From contig DASSWB010000050.1 of NCBI GenBank assembly GCA_035705495.1, positions 1 through 20,307 of the forward strand: 20,307 nt of DNA, in the 5' to 3' direction. This DNA comes from DASSWB01 sp035705495 (GTDB lineage Bacteria > Bacteroidota > Bacteroidia > Flavobacteriales > Flavobacteriaceae). The translations under genes were made by a program, and so were the position numbers. Shown piece after piece: positions 14,954 through 20,307 of this stretch (positions within the stretch are counted from its first letter, which is position 1; each line of letters begins with the position of its first letter). The notes beneath the pieces are model-generated. The model searched no databases. It worked only from the letters and a program-made list of their open reading frames with translations, and was not told the origin of the DNA.

Positions 14954-15451
14954 TTAAAATTTTGCTTCAATGCGAAGTTGAGCCATTTTAATGGCAGCAA
15001 TAGCAGCTTCGGTACCTTTATTGCCGTGCTTCCCGCCTGAGCGATCTATGGATTGTATTTTGTTTTGATCTGTAAGAACACAGAAAATGACGGGTATATC
15101 TTGAGTAACATTCAAATCTTTTATGCCTTGTGAAACAGCTTGACAAACAAAGTCAAAGTGTTTAGTTTCTCCTTCAATCACACTACCAATGGCAATTACC
15201 GCATCAAGCATATCATAACTTTGAAGCATTTTTTTACAGCCATAAATCAATTCAAAACTGCCTGGCACATTCCATCTGACAATGTTTTCTTTTAGGACCG
15301 CATTTTCAATAAAAGCATCAAATGCACCTTGAAAAAGATTTTCAGTAATATCAGCGTTCCATTCAGAAACAACAATCCCAAACCGGAAGTTCTCCGCATT
15401 TGGGATTGTTGATTTATTGTAATCTGACAGGTTATTTCCTTCAGTAGCCAT
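14954..15451 (-). CDS. ribH: 6,7-dimethyl-8-ribityllumazine synthase
   Basis: Penultimate riboflavin enzyme: joins 5-amino-6-ribitylaminouracil with 3,4-dihydroxybutanone phosphate. The 165 residues carry the family's substrate segments: FGIVVSEWNADIT near the start, NVPGSFELIYG, AIGSVIEGETKHFDFV with the catalytic histidine in TKHFD, PVIFCVLTDQN, and IDRSGGKHGNKGTEAA with the phosphate-binding arginine. Length and motifs are normal for the icosahedral or pentameric enzyme. Its start codon shares one base with the stop of the TPR gene, so it is translated with that gene. There is no FMN riboswitch in the space before this pair, so control by flavin is not evident. Confidence 0.96.
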   Translation of the reverse strand: MATEGNNLSDYNKSTIPNAENFRFGIVVSEWNADITENLFQGAFDAFIENAVLKENIVRWNVPGSFELIYGCKKMLQSYDMLDAVIAIGSVIEGETKHFDFVCQAVSQGIKDLNVTQDIPVIFCVLTDQNKIQSIDRSGGKHGNKGTEAAIAAIKMAQLRIEAKF

Positions 15452-16224
15452 TATTGTTGCATTGCCATCGCCTGTCCCAAGTAAATATCAACTTGTTTGG
15501 CCTGTGGTGTTTCAGAATAATTCTCTTTGATTTTATTTAGGTAGCCTTCTGCTTTCTTCCCATCACCTAGTTCTAAAGCAAGAATAGCAGCTTTTAATAG
15601 AAATTTAGGTGTGGTAAATTCATTGTTTCTCATATTAGCAGCAGCTTCGTAATAACCTAGTGCTTCTTCTGGTTGTTCCAATTGCATAAACGCATCTCCA
15701 ATAGCACCTTTTGCAAAAGGAGCCAAAATTTCATCTTCGCCATTAAACTCCTCCAAATGATCTATGGCTTCTTGATATTTGTTTGTGTTTAAAAAAGCCA
15801 TTCCCGCATAATAATGTGCAAGATTGGCCGCTTTTGTCCCACCAAAATTCTCGGTTATATCCAAAAAGCCAAATTTACCTTCACCGCCATTCAATGCTAA
15901 GTTATATAAAGAATCGCTTTGAGAAATCGGCGCCTGCAAAGCAGAGTCAAAATATTGTTGTGCTTGGGCCATTTCGTTGGCAGCATCAGCTTCTTTGGGT
16001 TTTTGAACGTATTCATTCCAGCCCAAATAACCTAATACACCCAAGATCGCCAAACCAACAATTATAAAAATGTAAGTTTGGTTTTTTGCAACCCAAGCTT
16101 CCGTTTTATTCGCTCCCTCATCAAGTGTATTAAAAACTTCTGCTGTAGTCGATTCGTTTTCTGCCAAATTATTTTCTTCTTCTTTGGTAGTTGGCTTATA
16201 TCCTCTTTTCTTGTAAGTTGCCAT
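15451..16224 (-). CDS. Membrane-anchored tetratricopeptide-repeat protein
   Basis: A 257-residue protein. Residues 1-50 are polar and probably cytoplasmic; 51-69 (YIFIIVGLAILGVLGYLGW) form one membrane segment; the rest is helical, with TPR-like units such as AHYYAGMAFLNTNKYQEAIDHLEEF, GDAFMQLEQPEEALGYYEAA and LGDGKKAEGYLNKIKENY. The plan (short cytoplasmic head, one helix, TPR outside) resembles YfgM-type proteins that assist at the translocon, but homology is not clear. It is found before ribH in many Flavobacteriia. The gene overlaps ribH by one base. Function unproven. Confidence 0.85.
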   Translation of the reverse strand: MATYKKRGYKPTTKEEENNLAENESTTAEVFNTLDEGANKTEAWVAKNQTYIFIIVGLAILGVLGYLGWNEYVQKPKEADAANEMAQAQQYFDSALQAPISQSDSLYNLALNGGEGKFGFLDITENFGGTKAANLAHYYAGMAFLNTNKYQEAIDHLEEFNGEDEILAPFAKGAIGDAFMQLEQPEEALGYYEAAANMRNNEFTTPKFLLKAAILALELGDGKKAEGYLNKIKENYSETPQAKQVDIYLGQAMAMQQ

Positions 16225-16244
16225 ATATTCTTGTTAATGAAGCG

Positions 16245-16252
16245 CAAAAATA
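16245..16252 (-). promoter_or_regulatory. Candidate -7 box (TATTTTTG) of the TPR-ribH pair
   Basis: On the minus strand TATTTTTG matches TAnnTTTG exactly, 20 bases before the TPR start. The same 8-base word precedes the leucine dehydrogenase gene. TTG triplets upstream are at 11 and 28 bases, neither at the usual spacing. Confidence 0.5.
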
Positions 16253-16357
16253 AAGTTTTTATTCAATATTGAAAGCTATTCAATTATTATTTTTTATTTA
16301 TTCTTCGGAACATGAATGTCCGCATTGGCTCATCAAAATAATACCTTCTGAAAAACA

Positions 16358-16386
16358 AAAAGAGCCATCATTCAGACAGCTCTTTT
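16358..16386 (-). terminator. Rho-independent terminator after yajC
   Basis: An 8-bp perfect stem, GCTCTTTT (16379-16386) with AAAAGAGC (16358-16365), and a 13-base loop. Read on the minus strand, the second arm runs into TTTTTGTTTTT, a good U tract, about 20 bases after the yajC stop. The remaining sequence of this 182-base gap between yajC and the TPR gene (16225-16406) holds the TPR promoter box and no supported gene. Confidence 0.75.
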
Positions 16387-16406
16387 AAGTTTTATTGGCG
16401 AAAATT

Positions 16407-16694
16407 TTATTTTTTTTCGGGTTCCAATAATTTTTGACTCATTTCCATTGAAATGGAAGATCGTTCAAAAGTAATTTTTCCAGCACCAGTCTCTAAAATT
16501 ACAGTATTCTGTTTCTCTCCAAGATCTATAATTTTTCCGTGCATCCCACTTTTGGTTACCACCTTATCACCTCTTTTAAGTTCGGAGGCAAATTTCTTTT
16601 CTTGTTTTGCACGTTTCATTTGTGGTGCGATCATAAAAAAATACACAACCACAAACATTAAAATGATTGGGAGAAAACTCATTATTTGATCCAT
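16407..16694 (-). CDS. yajC: Preprotein translocase subunit YajC
   Basis: Small accessory subunit of the SecDF-YajC complex that aids protein export. The 95 residues have one N-terminal membrane helix (about 5-22, MSFLPIILMFVVVYFFMIA), the family segment PQMKRAKQEKKF, and the cytoplasmic beta domain beginning LKRGDKVVTKSGMHGKIIDL. Length and layout are standard. It is the last gene of the nusB-DUF1573-yajC run: it starts 4 bases after the DUF1573 stop and is followed by a strong terminator. Confidence 0.95.
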   Translation of the reverse strand: MDQIMSFLPIILMFVVVYFFMIAPQMKRAKQEKKFASELKRGDKVVTKSGMHGKIIDLGEKQNTVILETGAGKITFERSSISMEMSQKLLEPEKK

Positions 16695-16698
16695 AATC

Positions 16699-17166
16699 TT
16701 AGTTTGTAGCTGCTGCCGATTCTCCTTTTGGCGTTACGAAAGCTTTTATTCTAATCATTTCTTTACCGCTTTCTGTATTTGCAGTAACAGTAACCGTTTT
16801 TGTTACTTGATTTTTTCCGCTACCGTTGAATTTAACCAACATTTCGCCAGTTTCTCCTGGAGCAATAGCTTCTTTTGTCCAAGTTGGAACCGTACAACCA
16901 CAGCTACTTTTAGCATCAGTAATTACCAAAGGAGCATCTCCTGTGTTTTTAAAAGTAAAAACGTGTTCTACGTTGGTTCCTTGTTCAATTGTTCCGAAGT
17001 CGTATTCAGATTCATCAAATGTCAATTTTGGAAATTCTCCAGCTTCAGCATCGCGTGCAGCTGCAGTTTCAACGTTTTCCTCATTTACTTTTGTAGAAGC
17101 ATCTTCTTTGCAAGAAGTGAAAAGCATGGCAGCAACGGCTGCAATCATAACAAATCCTTTTTTCAT
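16699..17166 (-). CDS. DUF1573 lipoprotein
   Basis: A 155-residue protein with a lipoprotein signal peptide: MKKGFVMIAAVAAML, lipobox LFTSC with lipidated C19. After an acidic linker (20-45) comes a DUF1573 domain with an immunoglobulin-like fold, including DFGTIEQGTNVEHVFTFKNT (57-76), the paired cysteines SSCGCTVP (C89 and C91), and a C-terminal KVNV-like strand set. It should be anchored in the inner or outer membrane facing the periplasm. DUF1573 proteins are common in Bacteroidetes; a structural or adhesive role is often assumed but not established. It lies between nusB and yajC, which are 51 and 4 bases away. Confidence 0.92.
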   Translation of the reverse strand: MKKGFVMIAAVAAMLFTSCKEDASTKVNEENVETAAARDAEAGEFPKLTFDESEYDFGTIEQGTNVEHVFTFKNTGDAPLVITDAKSSCGCTVPTWTKEAIAPGETGEMLVKFNGSGKNQVTKTVTVTANTESGKEMIRIKAFVTPKGESAAATN

Positions 17167-17217
17167 TTTAATAAATATTTAAATTTTTAATGGGTTAAAA
17201 TTAGTAAAATTTATTAA

Positions 17218-18156
17218 CTACAAGAGGCCTCGACCCATTTTATTCAGTTTATTTTCTTCTTGATATTGTTTTGACAATTTATCCAAGATACCATTGATGA
17301 AAATACTGCTCTTTGGCGTGCTGTATTCCTTTGCAATCTCAAGATATTCGTTAATGGTCACTTTTACCGGAATGGAGGGAAAATAAAGAAATTCACAAAT
17401 TGCCATTTTTAATAAAACTGCATCAATTTCGGCAATCCTCTCCTGATCCCAGTTCGGTGTTTTACCTTCTATTTCCGAAAAAAGTTCCCTGTCCTTCAAC
17501 AAAGACTTTCGGAAAAGATCAACCGCAAATTCTTTGTCTTCATGATTTTTAAATAAACCTGTAAGTTGCTTTTGTGAATCGGGTTTCATTTTATTGAACA
17601 TTTTCAAGATTGCGGTATTTACCAAGGGAAGGTCATCTAACCACGTTAACTTCCGGTCTTCAAAATATTCATATAATTTTTCATTGGGAGCTATAATTTC
17701 TTTGTAAATAGAAATCAAAAATTCCTTATCTTCTATAAAAGAGGAATTACGGGTTTGCATGTATTCAGCATATAAATCACTGCTTAACAAATCCTTCCAA
17801 ACAATTTGAACATAATCATCATCTTTTGACCAGTTGTTCAGTTTCCTCTCTTCAAGAGCTGCGTTTAAATAAATATTGTTGTCCAAAAGGTTGATTGCCT
17901 CATTATTGAGGAATTTTCGGTTTGGATCTTTATCTTCTTGAGTGGGAAGAAATTTTAAAGAAGATTTTTCCATGTACGCTTCGGAAAGTTTCTTCAATTC
18001 CACCGGAAGTGAAAGTAACAGAAGAAACAGATCATACATTTCTTCCATGCTTTTGAGAAGAAATTTTTCCTCCACTTTTAAATTATCATTCTGGCTTTGG
18101 TTATAGGCATAAAGCGACTGCATAACCTTAACTCTAATATGTCTTCTGGTTAACAT
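17218..18156 (-). CDS. nusB: Transcription antitermination factor NusB, enlarged form
   Basis: NusB with S10 (NusE) binds boxA RNA and supports antitermination on rRNA operons. The family signature is split over the 312 residues: the start MLTRRHIRVKVMQSLYAY (1-18) is the first helix, and the C-terminal part has ERIAEIDAVLLKMAICEFLY and VKVTINEYLEIAKEYSTPKS, then SIFINGILDKL. E. coli NusB has 139 residues; the extra length lies between about residues 50 and 210 as a helical, charged insert. Enlarged NusB is normal in Bacteroidetes. The gene is first in the nusB-DUF1573-yajC run and begins 29 bases beyond the terminator stem of the leucine dehydrogenase gene. A TAATTTTT word on the minus strand just upstream may be its -7 box, one base off consensus. 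Confidence 0.92.
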   Translation of the reverse strand: MLTRRHIRVKVMQSLYAYNQSQNDNLKVEEKFLLKSMEEMYDLFLLLLSLPVELKKLSEAYMEKSSLKFLPTQEDKDPNRKFLNNEAINLLDNNIYLNAALEERKLNNWSKDDDYVQIVWKDLLSSDLYAEYMQTRNSSFIEDKEFLISIYKEIIAPNEKLYEYFEDRKLTWLDDLPLVNTAILKMFNKMKPDSQKQLTGLFKNHEDKEFAVDLFRKSLLKDRELFSEIEGKTPNWDQERIAEIDAVLLKMAICEFLYFPSIPVKVTINEYLEIAKEYSTPKSSIFINGILDKLSKQYQEENKLNKMGRGLL

Positions 18157-18184
18157 GATTGTAAAAGAACTTTATAAAAATTAA

Positions 18185-18211
18185 CAAAGCGAAAGAGATA
18201 CTTTCGCTTTG
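18185..18211 (-). terminator. Rho-independent terminator after leucine dehydrogenase gene
   Basis: CAAAGCGAAAG (18185-18195) and CTTTCGCTTTG (18201-18211) form an 11-bp perfect stem with a 5-base loop. On the minus strand it is followed by TTAATTTTTAT, a U-rich tail, 33 bases after the stop codon. The stem lies in the 87-base gap before nusB. Confidence 0.85.
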
Positions 18212-18243
18212 CAAAAATAAATATATTAAAAAGAAAAAAGCTT

Positions 18244-19341
18244 TTATTGCTGATTTTTTCTATCGTCAATTCTCTGTTGCGCTACTTGCATAGCCGCTTG
18301 ATTTGTGGTTATGTTTTTCTCGCGGGCGTTTGAAAGAATTTCCAACGTTGTATTATAAATATTTTCAGTTTTACGCATTATTTCCTCTTTCCCGTATCCT
18401 TCAAGTTCTGCGTATACATTTATGATTCCACCAGCATTGATAAGAAAATCAGGAGCGTAAACAATTCCCTTCTCCATGAGCATAGGTCCGTGTTTTACCT
18501 CTTCTGCCAATTGATTGTTTGCGGCACCGGCAATAATTTGCGCTTTCAGCTTATTTATTGTTGTATCGTTGATGGTTGCTCCCAAGGCACATGGCGCATA
18601 AATATCTACATCTGCAGTGTAAATATCTTCTCCTTCATAAATTTTAGCCCCGTATTTATTCTTTACCATTTCCAATCTTTCCGCATTGATATCGGTAATA
18701 AAAACCTGCGCCCCTTCTTTCGTTAGAAATTCAACCAAAGATTCCCCTACATGGCCAATTCCTTGCACCAATATACTTCTTCCAGAAAGATTGTCTGTAC
18801 TGAACCTAAACTTGGCCGCGGCCTTCATCCCCATATAAACTCCGTAGGCAGTGATTGGTGACGGATTCCCTGATCCTCCTTTAGATTCAGAAATACCTGT
18901 AACATAAGGAGTTACTTCTCTCACTGTATCCATATCGGCAGTTTCCATACCAACATCTTCTGCAGTAATATAATTTCCGCTTAATCCGTGAACAAATTCA
19001 CCGAATTTTCGCATAAGTTCTGGAGTTTTTTGTGTTTTGGCATCACCAATAATTACGGCTTTTCCACCACCCAAATTCAATCCCGTAACCGCACTCTTGT
19101 ACGTCATGCCTCGTGACAATCTCAAAACGTCATTCACCGCATCCCATTCTGAGGTGTAATTCCACATTCTTGTCCCACCCAAAGCTGGTCCTAAAACTGT
19201 ATTATGAATCCCAATAATTGCCTTTAAACCTGTATCTTTGTCGTTACAAAAAACCACTTGTTCATGATTATCAAAAGATAATTGCCCAAAAACAGGAGCC
19301 GCTTTTTTAAGTTCATTTGCCTTTAGCACGTCAACATCCAT
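18244..19341 (-). CDS. Leucine/valine (Glu/Leu/Phe/Val) dehydrogenase
   Basis: NAD-dependent oxidative deamination of branched-chain amino acids (or the reverse). The 365 residues show the substrate half with GPALGGTRMW (52-61), K82 in MTYKSAVTGLNLGGGKAVI and the catalytic K94, then TAEDVGMETADM with D129, and the Rossmann half with GIGHVG (194-199) and acidic D217 in ITDINAERL, which favours NAD. The order and length fit leucine dehydrogenase of Bacillus rather than the longer glutamate dehydrogenase. Preference between leucine, valine and phenylalanine cannot be read from sequence. A TATTTTTG box stands upstream and a strong terminator follows, so it appears to be a single-gene unit. Valine and isoleucine breakdown makes propionyl-CoA, the precursor of the mutase substrate at the left of the window. 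Confidence 0.93.
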   Translation of the reverse strand: MDVDVLKANELKKAAPVFGQLSFDNHEQVVFCNDKDTGLKAIIGIHNTVLGPALGGTRMWNYTSEWDAVNDVLRLSRGMTYKSAVTGLNLGGGKAVIIGDAKTQKTPELMRKFGEFVHGLSGNYITAEDVGMETADMDTVREVTPYVTGISESKGGSGNPSPITAYGVYMGMKAAAKFRFSTDNLSGRSILVQGIGHVGESLVEFLTKEGAQVFITDINAERLEMVKNKYGAKIYEGEDIYTADVDIYAPCALGATINDTTINKLKAQIIAGAANNQLAEEVKHGPMLMEKGIVYAPDFLINAGGIINVYAELEGYGKEEIMRKTENIYNTTLEILSNAREKNITTNQAAMQVAQQRIDDRKNQQ

Positions 19342-19391
19342 ATGATTTGTTTTTTTAAAAATAGAAATTTCAATATTGATAAAATTTTCGG

Positions 19392-19399
19392 CAAAAATA
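19392..19399 (-). promoter_or_regulatory. Candidate -7 box (TATTTTTG) of the dehydrogenase gene
   Basis: On the minus strand TATTTTTG matches TAnnTTTG exactly, 50 bases before the ATG at 19341. It is the same word as in front of the TPR gene. The 136-base divergent gap (19342-19477) must also hold the promoter of the ABC transporter; TAAGTTTC at 19452-19459 on the plus strand is one base off and is the best candidate for that. Confidence 0.45.
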
Positions 19400-19477
19400 A
19401 ATAATATTTAAATGAAGCTGGTCCTTTTTTCATGTTAATTTAGAAACTCATTAAGTTTCATTGTTTTGCAATTTTTT

Positions 19478-20307
19478 ATGAAGGAATTAAAACATCTCAA
19501 TAAATACTTTTTAAAATATAGGGGAAGATTACTTCTCGGATTGGTAATAACAATTCTAGCTAGAATTTTTGCTTTGTTCACCCCGAGGTTTATTCGTGAA
19601 TCGACCAATGTGATCGAGAAATACGTCAACAACGAAATCACCGATATTGCAGTTGTAAAATCCGAATTAATGACCAACATTCTGCTCATTTTGGGAGCTG
19701 CGTTGATTGCTGGTTTTTTCACTTTTTTAATGCGGCAAACATTTATTGTGATTTCAAGACATATTGAATTCGATCTTAAGAATGAAATTTACAATCAATA
19801 TCAGAACCTATCGTTAAACTTCTATAAGAAAAACAGAACCGGCGACTTGATGAACCGGATCAGCGAAGATGTTTCAAAAGTTAGAATGTATGCGGGACCT
19901 GCCATTATGTATAGCGTCACTACGGGAGTCCTTTTTATTGTGGTCATTCCGTACATGGTTAGTCAGGCCCCCATTTTAACGCTTTACACCATTGCGCCTC
20001 TTCCCATTTTATCCTTCGCTATTTACAGGTTAAGCGTTGCCATTCATCAACGCAGCACCATTGTTCAGCAATATTTATCAAAACTAAATACTTTCACCCA
20101 AGAGAGTTTCAGCGGGATTTCAGTAATAAAATCATACGGTTTGGAGAGTCAAACGGACGCAGATTTCACCGTTTTGTCCAATGACAATAAAGAGAAAAAC
20201 ATTGACCTCGTTAAAGTGCAAGCTTTCTTTTTTCCGTTGATGGTACTCTTAATCGGTTTGAGTAATATTATGGTTATTTATATTGGTGGCCGACAATTTA
20301 TTTCAGG
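19478..20307 (+). CDS. ABC exporter half-transporter, N-terminal part (cut by window end)
   Basis: The visible 276 residues form the membrane domain of an ABC exporter with the permease and ATPase in one chain; the nucleotide-binding domain lies outside the window. Membrane segments fall in LLLGLVITILARIFALF, ILLILGAALIAGFFTFLM, the pair in GVLFIVVIPYMVSQ and LTLYTIAPLPILSFAIY, and FFPLMVLLIGLSNIMVIYIG. The coupling stretch FYKKNRTGDLMNRISEDVSKVRMYAG and the later ESFSGISVIKSYGLE are characteristic of the MdlA/MdlB and MsbA-like group. Export of lipid or drug is possible; no substrate can be inferred. The ATG at 19478 is the first in frame and gives a normal N-terminus (MKELKHLNKYFLKYRGRL). 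Divergent from the dehydrogenase gene. Confidence 0.93.
   Translation, partial: MKELKHLNKYFLKYRGRLLLGLVITILARIFALFTPRFIRESTNVIEKYVNNEITDIAVVKSELMTNILLILGAALIAGFFTFLMRQTFIVISRHIEFDLKNEIYNQYQNLSLNFYKKNRTGDLMNRISEDVSKVRMYAGPAIMYSVTTGVLFIVVIPYMVSQAPILTLYTIAPLPILSFAIYRLSVAIHQRSTIVQQYLSKLNTFTQESFSGISVIKSYGLESQTDADFTVLSNDNKEKNIDLVKVQAFFFPLMVLLIGLSNIMVIYIGGRQFIS

Noticed and set aside
16298..16333. Minus-strand micro reading frame MSQCGHSCSEE between yajC and the TPR gene
   Set aside because: Only 11 codons; it lies downstream of the yajC terminator and upstream of the TPR promoter box. The cysteines are striking but nothing supports translation.
16225..16406. FMN riboswitch before the TPR-ribH pair
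   Set aside because: No conserved RFN-type sequence; the gap holds a terminator, a promoter box and AT-rich DNA.
19435..19722. Minus-strand open frame of 95 codons
   Set aside because: Antisense to the start of the ABC exporter, which has a clear membrane-domain sequence on the plus strand.

Overview
The window is a stretch of chromosome from a low-GC member of the Bacteroidetes, most likely the family Flavobacteriaceae. Supporting signs are the gene content and order (parA-parB-DUF5683-dapB-lepB-wbqC, and mutL with tandem rhomboids and an EEP protein), an enlarged NusB, a very large signal peptidase I, a leucine dehydrogenase-type enzyme, few Shine-Dalgarno sequences, and several TAnnTTTG-like promoter boxes. 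The genus cannot be set from the sequence. No phage, IS element, CRISPR array, rRNA or tRNA is visible.

Left part (1-4727, plus strand): the 3' end of the small (non-catalytic) methylmalonyl-CoA mutase subunit, a two-gene RelE/ParE-type toxin-antitoxin module, the large catalytic mutase subunit, a small conserved-looking protein, and a short-chain dehydrogenase that closely resembles mitochondrial 2,4-dienoyl-CoA reductase (DECR1). The theme is acyl-CoA metabolism: propionyl-CoA disposal and removal of double bases in unsaturated fatty acyl chains. The toxin-antitoxin pair separates the two mutase subunit genes.

Centre left (4862-10081, plus strand): a compact run with overlapping or closely spaced genes for chromosome segregation (parA, parB), a DUF5683 exported protein, lysine/peptidoglycan precursor synthesis (dapB), signal peptidase I fused to an extra N-terminal membrane module, and a WbqC-like protein. 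It converges, with an 11-base overlap of gene ends, on the next run.

Centre right (10071-16224, minus strand; read from right to left): a membrane TPR protein and ribH (1-base overlap), then a small membrane protein, mutL, two rhomboid proteases in tandem, and a membrane-anchored endonuclease/exonuclease/phosphatase-family protein, the last five genes abutting or overlapping. A perfect TAnnTTTG box precedes each of these two groups.

Right part (16407-19341, minus strand): a leucine dehydrogenase-type gene ended by an 11-bp perfect-stem terminator, then nusB, a DUF1573 lipoprotein and yajC, ended by a second clear terminator. LeuDH starts branched-chain amino-acid breakdown, whose propionyl-CoA would feed the mutase at the left end; this is a metabolic link, not an operon. 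Divergent from it, at the right edge, is the start of an ABC exporter half-transporter cut by the window end.

I found no convincing wholly new multi-gene system. The points most worth a second look are the toxin-antitoxin pair between the mutase subunit genes, the shortened N-terminus of the large mutase subunit, the altered metal-binding motif of MutL, the fused signal peptidase, and a parS-like sequence inside lepB.
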